A DNA stretch of 28,038 bases, taken from contig CAAHEQ010000013.1 in NCBI GenBank assembly GCA_900772625.1, positions 1 through 28,038 on the forward strand. Direction: 5' to 3'. Of this stretch, positions 1 through 7,122 are shown piece after piece. Every line of letters starts with the position of its first letter. Positions within the stretch are counted from its first letter, which is position 1. The notes below the pieces were generated by a model. The model did not search any database. It was not told the DNA's origin and was given only the letters and a program-made list of their open reading frames with translations. This DNA is from Alphaproteobacteria bacterium (GTDB taxonomy: Bacteria > Pseudomonadota > Alphaproteobacteria > CAAHEQ01 > UBA3637). The position numbers and the translations under genes were made by a program.

Positions 1-1
1 A

Positions 2-493
2 GGCGATTTCGTTGTTTATCCGACCCATGGCGTGGGTAAAGTTTTGGATATAACGCAATCCGAAATCGGTGGTCAAAAATTGGAGCTGATTGCGGTCAAT
101 TTTGATAAAGAGCGTATGACTATGCGCATTCCTATGACAAATGTCGGCAAGACGAATTTAAGGCCTTTATCTTCCAAAGAAATTATGGATTCGGCTATTG
201 CAAGCTTAAAAGGCAAGCCTAAAATTAAAAAGACAATGTGGAGCCGCCGTTCCCAAGAATATGATGCTAAAATCAATTCGGGTGATCCGTGCCAAATCGC
301 CGAGGTTGTGCGCGATTTGAATAAACCCGAGGATAAAGGCGAACAATCTTACAGCGAACGCCAAGTGTTTGAACAAGCTTTTGGCCGTCTAGTGCACGAA
401 TATGCGGTTTGTGAGGGAATCGCTATTGATGAAGCCTCAGATCGTTTGAAAACAATTTTAAAAGGTGAAAACAGCGATCAATCGCTTTCATAG
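2..493 (+). CDS. CarD family transcriptional regulator (5' partial)
   Basis: CarD/CdnL-type regulators bind the RNA polymerase beta subunit through an N-terminal Tudor-like (TRCF-RID) domain and stabilise promoter open complexes. The reading frame is open from the first bases of the window, and the residues there (GDFVVYPTHGVGKV) are the typical start of that domain, so the true start lies upstream. A GTG at 32 is in frame but would cut through the domain, so I do not take it as the start. About 163 residues are visible: the Tudor-like part, then a charged helical C-terminal region as in the family. A strong terminator follows 19 bases after the stop. The family call is confident; which target promoters it serves cannot be seen. 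Confidence 0.9.
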   Translation, partial: GDFVVYPTHGVGKVLDITQSEIGGQKLELIAVNFDKERMTMRIPMTNVGKTNLRPLSSKEIMDSAIASLKGKPKIKKTMWSRRSQEYDAKINSGDPCQIAEVVRDLNKPEDKGEQSYSERQVFEQAFGRLVHEYAVCEGIAIDEASDRLKTILKGENSDQSLS

Positions 494-511
494 AGTTAAT
501 TTGTTTGAATT

Positions 512-545
512 AAAAGCCTCTTGTTTTTGTCAAGAGGCTTTTTTG
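512..545 (+). terminator. Rho-independent terminator after the CarD-like gene
   Basis: A 10-bp perfect stem (514-523 with 531-540, AAGCCTCTTG / CAAGAGGCTT) extends by A-T pairs on each side, has a 7-base loop and runs into a T tract. Confidence 0.9.
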
Positions 546-596
546 TGCCCAGTCAGATTTTTTTGCGTAGCGATTTTTGTGCGACAAACAAAAAGG

Positions 597-625
597 TTGA
601 CAAAACATATTTGTTGTAGTACAAT
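597..625 (+). promoter_or_regulatory. Sigma-70-type promoter of the ankyrin gene
   Basis: TTGACA at 597-602, a 17-bp spacer, and TACAAT at 620-625. This is one mismatch from full consensus, and the gene starts 36 bases downstream of the -10 element. It is one of the strongest-looking promoters in the window. Confidence 0.8.
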
Positions 626-661
626 GCCTTCATCAACCAATTAACCAAAGGAGGATACTTT

Positions 662-1528
662 ATGGATTATATAGATTACTTTTCGACCGAAGAAGATTTG
701 AGCACATCCGCTCAAGCGGCGGAGTTGTCGTCTTTGTTGCGTCATGGCGACCTTGCTGCTGTGAAAAAGTTTTTAGATACCCCTAATGCATTGTTTGTCC
801 ATACTCAGATGAATGAAACACCTTTGCATCTTGCGGTTCACTTTCACCGTTCGGACGCTGTTAAATTGATTTTAAACAAAGCCAAAGAAGAGCATCAATT
901 AAAGAATTTGTTAAATCTGCGTAATCGCGAAGGTTTGACGGCTCTGATGGAGGCAGTGCAACAAAAAGATGTGGAAAGTACAAAAATCTTACTGGCGCAC
1001 AAACCTCAATTAAATATAACGGGATACGATTATCACCGCAATGCATTACATTTGGCAGCACAAGTGAATAGTCCTGAAATTATAGATTTATTGTTGGATG
1101 CAGGTATGGATATCGAAACTCCTGCGGCAGGGGCTTTCCAAATGAAAAGCTTTCGTCCAATCCACTTTGCGGCGGCTAACTTTGCGCCTGACGCGGTGAA
1201 AAAGCTTCTCGAGCGCGGTGCTGATATCAATGCTCGGACAGCAACAGGTGCAACGCCTTTGATGGTCAGCATTATGTATGGATGCGAGGGTGTGACGCAA
1301 GATTTGCTGAAGTATCAACCTAACTTGCTTGCGAATGATTTGAAAAATCACGACATTATGTACTATTGCGAATGGTTTTATGTGACGGACGAAGACAGAG
1401 CAACCATTCAAAAAATGTACGATGCCCAGCGCAAAGAAAATCCACAATATGTGCCGCCTGCGGTTGTGGCTCGAGGAAAGCAAAATTATCGCCACATGAA
1501 TATGAGACAACAAAAAGTTTATCATTAA
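662..1528 (+). CDS. Ankyrin-repeat protein
   Basis: Ankyrin repeats are protein-binding scaffolds. This 288-residue protein has recognisable repeats starting near residues 51 (NETPLHLAVH), 91 (GLTALMEAVQ), 125 (HRNALHLAAQ), 164 (FRPIHFAAAN) and 196 (GATPLMVSIM), plus a degenerate N-terminal unit around 20-45. The last ~60 residues are charged and repeat-free. There is no signal peptide or membrane helix, so it is cytoplasmic, or secreted by a signal-independent route. AAAGGAGG at 647-654 fixes the start. It stands alone between its own promoter and a terminator. Its partner is unknown. Ankyrin proteins are often host-directed effectors in host-associated alphaproteobacteria, but nothing here proves export. 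Confidence 0.9.
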   Translation: MDYIDYFSTEEDLSTSAQAAELSSLLRHGDLAAVKKFLDTPNALFVHTQMNETPLHLAVHFHRSDAVKLILNKAKEEHQLKNLLNLRNREGLTALMEAVQQKDVESTKILLAHKPQLNITGYDYHRNALHLAAQVNSPEIIDLLLDAGMDIETPAAGAFQMKSFRPIHFAAANFAPDAVKKLLERGADINARTATGATPLMVSIMYGCEGVTQDLLKYQPNLLANDLKNHDIMYYCEWFYVTDEDRATIQKMYDAQRKENPQYVPPAVVARGKQNYRHMNMRQQKVYH

Positions 1529-1535
1529 ATCAAAC

Positions 1536-1570
1536 CAGCCCCTTGCATTAAAGCCAGGGGCTGATTCTTT
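1536..1570. terminator. Bidirectional terminator between convergent genes
   Basis: An 8-bp stem CAGCCCCT (1536-1543) / AGGGGCTG (1556-1563) has T-rich flanks on both strands. It lies between the ankyrin gene and the convergent beta-barrel gene. Confidence 0.65.
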
Positions 1571-1607
1571 ACAGAGGAATGAGAATATGATAATTTAAAT
1601 AGTGATA

Positions 1608-2204
1608 TTAGAAATAGTATTGAACACCAACTTTAATATCGCTATAGTGGATGTCTTCTTTGAGCTTGACGCCAGATTGTCTGTCTTCCAGACGAGCATT
1701 GCCCAAGTCTGTATAACGATAACCGAAGTCAAGTGTCAAACAATCCGTCAAGGCGTATTCTACACCAGCGCCAGCATTCCAAGCGAAATTGCTCTTGCCT
1801 TTGCCTTTATAGACGCCACGCCAGCTGTCTGTTTTGGTGTAAGCATAACCAACACCGCCTGTGGCGTAAAGTGAAAAATCTCTGCTGACTGGATAGCTTG
1901 CATAAATGTTCGCCATCGCGTCCATTGACCACATATCTGGCTTTGCATTGTCAGCTGTCTTTTTGAACTTTGTTTTGCCCCAAGGACGGAATTCGCCCGT
2001 GATGTCGGCACGCAAATAATCGTTCAATCTTGCACCAACACCGATGTCAAACAAAGCGGCATCTTCTGTATTCTTCATGCCGATTGCCCAACCTGCATCT
2101 GCACGGACGTACATATGATCAGCAGGGTTAATGCCTGCGTTTGCCGCTGTCCCAACCGTGAGAGCAGTTAATACGGCAAATGTGGATAATAAATATTTCT
2201 TCAT
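1608..2204 (-). CDS. Small outer-membrane beta-barrel protein (opacity/OmpW-like size class)
   Basis: 198 residues. A signal peptide of about 23 residues (MKKYLLSTF...TAANA) is followed by alternating amphipathic strands, glycines and aromatics, and the protein ends in a C-terminal phenylalanine (VQYYF), the usual BAM recognition end. Residues such as DFGYRYTDLGN and IKVGVQYYF are typical of 8-stranded opacity-type barrels. The start at 2204 is chosen because AAGGAG (2211-2216) precedes it and it gives a clean signal peptide; a longer frame to 2306 would add a non-signal extension. It is transcribed alone, divergent from the PH-domain gene. It probably has a structural or adhesin-like role; the ligand is unknown. 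Confidence 0.85.
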   Translation of the reverse strand: MKKYLLSTFAVLTALTVGTAANAGINPADHMYVRADAGWAIGMKNTEDAALFDIGVGARLNDYLRADITGEFRPWGKTKFKKTADNAKPDMWSMDAMANIYASYPVSRDFSLYATGGVGYAYTKTDSWRGVYKGKGKSNFAWNAGAGVEYALTDCLTLDFGYRYTDLGNARLEDRQSGVKLKEDIHYSDIKVGVQYYF

Positions 2205-2360
2205 TTTTAACTCCTTTTTATAAAATAAGACCATGAAGTCCAACACCCATAACTTAACTATTGGGGCATCTATTTGTCCATACCGAAAGGTCGTATTTTG
2301 CAACAAAAAATATCTGCTTACACCTGCTGTGGTACATTTCTATGTTTTTCTTTTTTTTGC

Positions 2361-2389
2361 TTGCAGAATTTTTGCTTTTTGCTTACAAT
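2361..2389 (+). promoter_or_regulatory. Sigma-70-type promoter of the PH-domain/FprA unit
   Basis: TTGCAG at 2361-2366, a 17-bp spacer and TACAAT at 2384-2389. The following start codon is 32 bases downstream. Confidence 0.65.
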
Positions 2390-2421
2390 GATTTTAAGAA
2401 AAACAAACGAAAGGACTGAAA

Positions 2422-2871
2422 ATGAAAAACGAAGATATTTTACGGGGTGTTTTGGAGCGAGACGAAACTTTTTATTGGCAAGTGACAGGCTCTATTGCCG
2501 ATTGGAAGTATAATCCAATTCTTTTATTATTAACGTTGTGCACGTGCGGGATATTCTTGTTAATTTTAAAATTGCAAAGGCAGTACACGACTTATACACT
2601 CACTTCATCTCGATTGATTTTAATTTCGGGTATTTTAGGACGCCGCGTTGATGAGGTCGAATTGTTCCGTATTGTCAACAGTGTTTCTAAGCAAGGTCCT
2701 ATTGATCGTTTAGCTAATCTTGGCAACATCACCATTGATTCGACCGATAAAACAGGACTTGTCGTTATGCGTAAGATTCCCTATCCGCACCAAGTACGTG
2801 ACCAGCTACGTGACGCATATATGAAAGCGCGCGACAAGCGAGGAACTGTCTTGCTGGAAAACTTCCACTAA
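2422..2871 (+). CDS. Bacterial PH-domain membrane protein
   Basis: 149 residues. A hydrophobic hairpin at about 31-50 (NPILLLLTLCTCGIFLLILK) precedes a bacterial PH domain of the YdbS/YdbT (bPH_2) type at about 54-125: a beta strand with YTLTSSRLILISGILGRRVDEVEL, then VELFRIVNSVS and a closing helix. Such proteins sit in the inner membrane with the PH fold facing the cytoplasm; their ligands are poorly known. AAAGGA at 2410-2415 supports the start. The FprA gene begins 15 bases after its stop, so the two are probably co-transcribed, though no functional link is obvious. Confidence 0.8.
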   Translation: MKNEDILRGVLERDETFYWQVTGSIADWKYNPILLLLTLCTCGIFLLILKLQRQYTTYTLTSSRLILISGILGRRVDEVELFRIVNSVSKQGPIDRLANLGNITIDSTDKTGLVVMRKIPYPHQVRDQLRDAYMKARDKRGTVLLENFH

Positions 2872-2886
2872 ACGGAGGAACTTAAA

Positions 2887-4083
2887 ATGGATTGCATTCA
2901 AAATATTACCTCTGATTGGGTTTATGTCGGCGCAAACGACAGACGGCTGCATTTATTTGAAAATATTTATCCCATTCCGCATGGCGTTTCTTATAATGCG
3001 TATTTGCTTAAAGATGAAAAAACGGTTTTGATGGATACGGCAGATGCTAATGTGCGCGAGATATTTTTATCAAATGTCAAAGCGGCGTTGGCGGGGCGTG
3101 CTTTGGATTATTTGGTTGTCCAGCATATGGAGCCCGACCATTGCGCATTGATCGAGGATATTGTTTCGCGCTATCCAAATGTTCAAATCGTATGCAATGC
3201 CAAAACGGCCACGATGTTGGGACAATTTTTTGATGAAAATTATCAAGAACGCTTACTTATTGTCAAAGAGGGCGATAAGCTCAGCACAGGTCACCATACG
3301 CTCAGCTTTGTTTTTGCGCCGATGGTGCATTGGCCTGAAGTGATGATGACGTATGATGAGGTGGATAAAATCTTGTTTTCGGCTGATGCATTTGGCTCTT
3401 TTGGCGCGCTGGACGGCAATTTGTTTGATGACGAGATTGACCTACCTGCATGGCTTGGTGAAATGCGCCGCTATTATACAAACATCGTGGGCAAGTATGG
3501 TACGCCTGTGCAAGCCGTTTTGAAGAAAGCTCAAACGCTGGACATTCAAATGATTTGTCCGTTGCATGGTGTGATTTGGCGCAAAGAGTTGGGCTATATT
3601 TTGGATAAATACCAAAAGTGGAGTACCTATACACCCGAAGATAAATCAGTGGTTTTGGTGTTTGGCTCTATTTACGGGCATACGGAAAAAGTTGTGAATG
3701 CACTGGCGTTTATGTTGGGGCAAAAGGGTGTGAAAAATATCCGCGTTTATGATGTGTCGAGCACGCATTCGTCCGAAATTGTGGCTGAAGCTTTTCGAGC
3801 CTCTTGTCTTGTGTTTGCCTCGCCGACTTATAATATGGGCATTTTCCCGAATATGGAAACGGTGCTGCTGGATTTAAAAGCGCATGCGCTGACATCTCGC
3901 ACGGTGGCGTTGATTGAAAACGGTTCGTGGGCGCCTGTCGCGGGGTCGGCTATGACCAAGATTTTTGAACAGATGAAAGGCATTCAGCTTTTGACGCCGA
4001 CCTTGACGGTAAAGTCCGCATTTAAAGAGGCTCAAAAAGAGAGCCTAGAGGCAATGGCGCAAGCAATAATTGAAAGTTTGTAA
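2887..4083 (+). CDS. FprA-family A-type flavodiiron protein
   Basis: Flavodiiron proteins are cytoplasmic enzymes that reduce O2 to water and/or NO to N2O, protecting oxygen-sensitive metabolism. The 398 residues match the two-domain class A form: a metallo-beta-lactamase-like domain (1-250) and a flavodoxin domain (255-398), with no fused rubredoxin. All diiron ligands are visible: H80-x-E82-x-D84-H85, H148, D167 and H227. The FMN-binding loop is at about 260-266 (GSIYGHT), and ENGSWAPVAGS near 340 is typical of the family. GGAGGA at 2874-2879 sets the start. O2 versus NO preference cannot be read from sequence. Its redox partner, usually rubredoxin, is not encoded nearby. Confidence 0.93.
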   Translation: MDCIQNITSDWVYVGANDRRLHLFENIYPIPHGVSYNAYLLKDEKTVLMDTADANVREIFLSNVKAALAGRALDYLVVQHMEPDHCALIEDIVSRYPNVQIVCNAKTATMLGQFFDENYQERLLIVKEGDKLSTGHHTLSFVFAPMVHWPEVMMTYDEVDKILFSADAFGSFGALDGNLFDDEIDLPAWLGEMRRYYTNIVGKYGTPVQAVLKKAQTLDIQMICPLHGVIWRKELGYILDKYQKWSTYTPEDKSVVLVFGSIYGHTEKVVNALAFMLGQKGVKNIRVYDVSSTHSSEIVAEAFRASCLVFASPTYNMGIFPNMETVLLDLKAHALTSRTVALIENGSWAPVAGSAMTKIFEQMKGIQLLTPTLTVKSAFKEAQKESLEAMAQAIIESL

Positions 4084-4132
4084 TTAAAGCAAAAAGGCGG
4101 TTAAAGCAGGGTTTTGCGCGTGATAAAAATCC

Positions 4133-4160
4133 TTGCATTTTCTATGAACAAGATTATAAT
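4133..4160 (+). promoter_or_regulatory. Sigma-70-type promoter of the kdsB cassette
   Basis: TTGCAT at 4133-4138, a 16-bp spacer and a consensus TATAAT at 4155-4160, 36 bases before the kdsB start. Confidence 0.75.
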
Positions 4161-4196
4161 AGCGTCAATGTTTGTAAAAACCAAAAAGGACAAAAG

Positions 4197-5012
4197 ATGA
4201 AAACTTTGATTTGTATTCCTGCGCGTTATGCGTCTACGCGCTTCCCAGGTAAGCCTCTTGCTAAAATCGCAGGCCGCGAAATGTTGCTGCGCGTAGTGGA
4301 TCATGCGCGAGGTGCGGCGGCAGACTTTGACGGTTGCCAAATTATTGTAGCAACAGAAGATCAGCGTATAGTTGATTTTTGTAAAGCAAATGGCATAGAT
4401 TGCCGTTTGACCAGTGAATCTTGCAAGTCGGGAACAGATCGCGTGATGGAGGTTGTCCGCTCGCTGCCCGAAAAGCCAGAGTTTATTTTGAACTTGCAAG
4501 GTGACAATCCTTTGTGCCCTTCTTGGTTTATCAAAAGCATTTTAAATGCGTATTATTCGGACAATTCGGTCGAAGTTGCCACACCTGTGACGCAACTGTC
4601 TTGGGCGGATTTGGACAAAATGCGTGAGAATAAAAAATCCACACCATTCAGCGGAACAAGTGCTGTTTTTGGGGCGGACGGTACGGCTTTTTGGTTCTCG
4701 AAAAATGTTTTACCTGCTATTCGCAAGGAAGACAAATTAAGACAAGCAAGCGAAATGTCGCCTGTGTATCGTCATATTGGGCTATACGGCTATCGCGCCG
4801 ATGTGCTGGATAAAATTGCACGAATGCCAGAAAGCTTTTATGAAAAGCTGGAAGGGCTGGAGCAACTGCGTTGGATTGAAAACGGTGTTAAAGTCCGTTG
4901 CGTCAAAGTGGAATACGGTGCTTTTGCGCCGATGGCGTCCTTGTCGGGTGTGGACAATCCCGAGGACGTGGCGCGGGTTGAGGCTGTCTTAAAAGAATGC
5001 GGAGAGGTGTAA
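4197..5012 (+). CDS. kdsB: KdsB-like CMP-Kdo synthetase (3-deoxy-manno-octulosonate cytidylyltransferase)
   Basis: KdsB activates Kdo with CTP to CMP-Kdo for LPS inner-core synthesis. The 271-residue protein has the nucleotidyltransferase signature IPARYASTRFPGKPL (7-21), SGTDRVMEV (78-86), the metal-binding QGD (101-103) and the family-specific LEQLRWIENG (221-230), ending with GVDNPEDVARVE. It is about 20 residues longer than typical KdsB and has several unusual positions: QGDNPL instead of QGDEPL, and WFSKNVLPAIR where KdsB usually has YFSRSPIPYPR. It is therefore either the housekeeping enzyme in divergent form or a paralogue activating another 3-deoxy acid sugar. AAAGGA at 4185-4190 precedes the start; the next gene begins on the base after its stop. 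Confidence 0.85.
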   Translation: MKTLICIPARYASTRFPGKPLAKIAGREMLLRVVDHARGAAADFDGCQIIVATEDQRIVDFCKANGIDCRLTSESCKSGTDRVMEVVRSLPEKPEFILNLQGDNPLCPSWFIKSILNAYYSDNSVEVATPVTQLSWADLDKMRENKKSTPFSGTSAVFGADGTAFWFSKNVLPAIRKEDKLRQASEMSPVYRHIGLYGYRADVLDKIARMPESFYEKLEGLEQLRWIENGVKVRCVKVEYGAFAPMASLSGVDNPEDVARVEAVLKECGEV

Positions 5013-5657
5013 ATGACAACAAGAATTATCATCGCCCGACATGGCAACACTTTTACAAAAGATCAAACACCTACGCGCGTGGGATGTCGTACGGACTTGC
5101 CACTTGTAGAAAACGAGCGTGGCTTGAACATTGGTCGTTATTTGAAAAAATACAATTTAATGCCTGATGTTGTATTTGCTTCCCCATTGCAAAGAACAAT
5201 GCAAACGGCGCGTCTTGCATTGCAAGCAATGGACAGTTCGGCGCCATTATATGAAGACAATACATTCAAAGAGATTGACTACGGTCCCGATGAAAACAAA
5301 ACAGAAGATGAAGTGATTGCGCGTATTGGTCAAGACGCGATAGATAATTGGAACAAAAAAGGCATTGTACCCGATGGCTGGATTGTGGACGTGCCATTTA
5401 TCATTCAAAATTGGAAAGCTGTGGCCGATAACGCGGTCAAGCAATTTCACGATAAGACGGTGCTGATTGTTTCCAGCAATGGCATTATTCGTTTTGCGCC
5501 GTACTTGACGGGTGATTTCGAGGCTTTTTCGGCCGATCACGACATTAAAGTCGGAACTGGTTGCCTGTGCATTTTCGAAAAAGAAGATACAGACGATCAT
5601 TTCAAATGTGTTGCGTGGAACGTGAAGCCGTCCCACTTTCTTGACGAATGCAAATAA
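5013..5657 (+). CDS. Histidine-phosphatase-fold protein (phosphoglycerate-mutase-like), second catalytic His absent
   Basis: 214 residues of the histidine phosphatase superfamily. The RHG motif is at residues 9-11 (IIIARHGNT) with the phospho-accepting H10; R61 lies in SPLQRTMQT and E87 in FKEIDYG. Where most members have SHGG with the second catalytic histidine, this protein has VSSNGIIR (153-160), so Ser155 replaces His. The fold is probably kept, but the chemistry may be altered or weak, or the protein may belong to a subfamily that dispenses with that residue. It starts immediately after the kdsB stop, with its ribosome-binding site inside the kdsB end (GGAGAGG), so translation is coupled. 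The substrate is unknown; context suggests a phosphosugar. Confidence 0.85.
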   Translation: MTTRIIIARHGNTFTKDQTPTRVGCRTDLPLVENERGLNIGRYLKKYNLMPDVVFASPLQRTMQTARLALQAMDSSAPLYEDNTFKEIDYGPDENKTEDEVIARIGQDAIDNWNKKGIVPDGWIVDVPFIIQNWKAVADNAVKQFHDKTVLIVSSNGIIRFAPYLTGDFEAFSADHDIKVGTGCLCIFEKEDTDDHFKCVAWNVKPSHFLDECK

Positions 5658-6337
5658 CGGATGATAATTTTTTCGAACCTGTGACAGAAACACTCTTGCG
5701 AGCGGGAATCATTGTGTATCGCTATGAGCGCATCCAATGCCCCGAGTATGATGATTTGATAGAAAAAATCATTACCGCGTCTCAAACGGCTAAAACGCCG
5801 ACTTTTGTGCAAGTTTCTGGCATACCTGGCGCAGGCAAGTCGACTTTTTGCAAGCGCGTTTATCAAGATTCTGTGCTCGTGCAATTCGATGCGATTATGG
5901 CGCAGATTCCAACGTATATGAAAGATTGCGAACGCTTAGGGTTGGTGCAGGCTTTTGCTAAATGGGAAATGCCTGCGCGCGTGATTGGCTATGAAGTGTT
6001 GCGCCGCTTGATCGCCAAAAAGTGCTCGTTTGTGTTGGAGCACAGCGGGACAAATGCCGCGCATTTAAAGATGATGAATGTGTTGAAAAACCAAGGCTAC
6101 ACAACGCGTTTGGATTTTCTGTATTGCGATGTGGCAGAGGCTTGCCGCCGTGTCGTTGAGCGTGAAAAGCACATAGCGCGTCATACGCCGCTTGCTCTGA
6201 TACAAGAGCGTTCGGCAACGATTATGAGCTATTTGGAGCAATACAAAGCGCTGGCAGACGTTGTGAATGTGTACGATTTGACGGACGTGAATAACTGGGT
6301 TTTAAAAGAGCGTTATCAGTACGGTTGCCGTGCGTAA
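5648..6337 (+). CDS. Zeta-toxin-like P-loop kinase/ATPase
   Basis: 229 residues with a clear Walker A, GIPGAGKST (58-66), an acidic residue after the following strand (VQFDAIM, D81) and LEHSG (130-134), an arrangement resembling zeta-toxin and chloramphenicol-phosphotransferase-type small-molecule kinases. The C-terminal half has an arginine-rich helix (ACRRVVEREKHIAR) suited to a lid. It overlaps the phosphatase gene by 10 bases and has no independent promoter or good ribosome-binding site, which points to coupled translation. No antitoxin-like small gene is adjacent, so a free-standing toxin is unlikely; a kinase acting with the cytidylyltransferase and phosphatase upstream is more plausible. 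The exact substrate is unknown. Confidence 0.7.
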   Translation: MQITDDNFFEPVTETLLRAGIIVYRYERIQCPEYDDLIEKIITASQTAKTPTFVQVSGIPGAGKSTFCKRVYQDSVLVQFDAIMAQIPTYMKDCERLGLVQAFAKWEMPARVIGYEVLRRLIAKKCSFVLEHSGTNAAHLKMMNVLKNQGYTTRLDFLYCDVAEACRRVVEREKHIARHTPLALIQERSATIMSYLEQYKALADVVNVYDLTDVNNWVLKERYQYGCRA

Positions 6338-6390
6338 AGCGTGCCACCAAGGGGCTACACGGAAAATAGCCAGTTAGGAAATGTTTACGG

Positions 6391-6417
6391 GATAAGGAAG
6401 ATAAGGAAGATAAGGAA
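6391..6417 (+). repeat. Three perfect tandem copies of a 9-bp unit
   Basis: GATAAGGAA occurs three times in succession without mismatch (6391-6399, 6400-6408, 6409-6417), immediately before a GC-rich hairpin. As RNA it would present three AAGGA motifs. Confidence 0.9.
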
Positions 6418-6455
6418 AGCCGCCGCGAGGAATGCGCGGGGCGCGGCGGCTTTTG
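6416..6455 (+). terminator. Likely terminator of the kdsB cassette
   Basis: A 12-bp stem, AAAGCCGCCGCG (6416-6427) with CGCGGCGGCTTT (6442-6453), has a 14-base loop and a short T run. It lies about 80 bases after the kinase stop. Confidence 0.7.
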
Positions 6456-6530
6456 AAGAGGCAGAATAGAAACTCATTAAAAGATTAAGCGAGAAAAACA
6501 GATAAAAGAATTTGCAAACAGGAAAGTTTA

Positions 6531-6572
6531 TTTTGGCGGCGCGCAAAAATACGCGCGCCCGCGCCGCCAAAA
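6531..6572. repeat. 13-bp perfect GC-rich inverted repeat
   Basis: TTTTGGCGGCGCG (6531-6543) and CGCGCCGCCAAAA (6560-6572) flank a 16-base loop that itself contains CGCGCGCC. There is no T tract on either side, so it is not a classical terminator. Confidence 0.8.
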
Positions 6573-6681
6573 GGGAGTTGGCAAGAGCGGGGCAAAAAAA
6601 GAGTAAAACAAAATGTGTGGTGAGTTCGGCAAAAGGCACGCGACCAAAACAGAAATAACGCGCTGGAAAATGGGCAAAAGA

Positions 6682-6710
6682 AAAGCGCCGATTGCGTGGC
6701 GCTTTCCTTT
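6682..6710. terminator. Terminator of the VirB2-like gene (bidirectional)
   Basis: Stem AAAGCGCC (6682-6689) / GGCGCTTT (6698-6705). On the minus strand it is followed by TTTTCTTTTG and lies 23 bases past the stop of the VirB2-like gene; the plus strand also has a T run. Confidence 0.7.
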
Positions 6711-6732
6711 TTCGTATAGGCGTTTGGTATAC

Positions 6733-7122
6733 TTATGAGCCAGAGGTAGTGGTAGCAGCACCCATAGTCGTACCTAAGTTACCGCTACCTTGTGCACCAA
6801 CTGTGCCAGATGTACCTGTGACTGTGACATAGTCGATGACCATACCAGCAATCGCAACGATGCCCAAACCAACGCACAAAGCGGCAAACCATTTCCATTG
6901 AATACGTCCAAAGATCGCAAAGAACGCCAAAACGATCAAACCAAAACCACCGATGATGAAAATCATTTTACGGGAGTATTGGAAGACTTCTGTCACTTTG
7001 TTAAATGCTGTTGTCCAAGCATCACCTGTTGTTTCTACTGTTTGAGCCAACGCAGGTGTTGCCCAGAACATCAAACCAACGACGAATACCATCGCCAACA
7101 TAGAGAATAATTTTTTTGTCAT
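6733..7122 (-). CDS. TrbC/VirB2-family pilin-like protein (orphan)
   Basis: 129 residues with the VirB2/TrbC layout: a signal peptide ending near residue 26 (TPALA, cleavage before QTVET), a short periplasmic segment, and two hydrophobic helices (about 53-72 and 77-96) separated by a short polar loop (GRIQWK), then a Gly/Thr/Ser-rich tail of ~30 residues. VirB2 proteins form the type IV secretion pilus. No other type IV secretion gene is in the window, so the rest of the system, if any, is elsewhere. A perfect AAGGAGGT (7128-7135) lies 5 bases before the start, with a good promoter and terminator, so it is an independent, probably well-expressed unit. The Ser/Thr-rich tail is longer than in a minimal pilin. 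Confidence 0.8.
   Translation of the reverse strand: MTKKLFSMLAMVFVVGLMFWATPALAQTVETTGDAWTTAFNKVTEVFQYSRKMIFIIGGFGLIVLAFFAIFGRIQWKWFAALCVGLGIVAIAGMVIDYVTVTGTSGTVGAQGSGNLGTTMGAATTTSGS

Larger units (their letters stand above)
6338..6732. other. 395-base intergenic region with repeats and hairpins
   Basis: No credible gene is visible. The plus strand is strikingly purine-rich. It holds a triple 9-bp repeat, a 12-bp-stem terminator-like hairpin, a second 13-bp GC-rich inverted repeat and a bidirectional terminator for the VirB2-like gene; these are listed separately. A minus-strand open frame across it is low-complexity and has no family resemblance. Confidence 0.6.

Noticed and set aside
496..513. 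CtrA-type TTAA pair after the CarD-like gene
   Set aside because: Spacing is 10 bases instead of 7, and it lies beside a terminator rather than a promoter.
1088..1525. 145-codon open frame antisense to the ankyrin gene
   Set aside because: Overlaps clear ankyrin repeats on the other strand and has no recognisable features.
2205..2306. Longer start for the beta-barrel gene
   Set aside because: The shorter start has AAGGAG upstream and a clean signal peptide; the extension would bury it.
5648..6337. Toxin-antitoxin module based on the zeta-like protein
   Set aside because: No epsilon-like antitoxin gene is adjacent, and the gene is embedded in the kdsB cassette with coupled translation.
6391..6417. 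CRISPR-like repeat
   Set aside because: Copies are 9 bp and directly adjacent with no spacers.
6385..6639. Open frame of 84 codons on the minus strand in the 6.3-6.7 kb gap
   Set aside because: Low-complexity Ala/Phe/Leu composition produced by the repeats and GC-rich hairpins; no ribosome-binding site or family resemblance.
6790..7110. 106-codon open frame antisense to the VirB2-like gene
   Set aside because: Composition is Cys/Asn/Thr-rich shadow sequence; the minus-strand gene has signal peptide, helices, promoter and SD.
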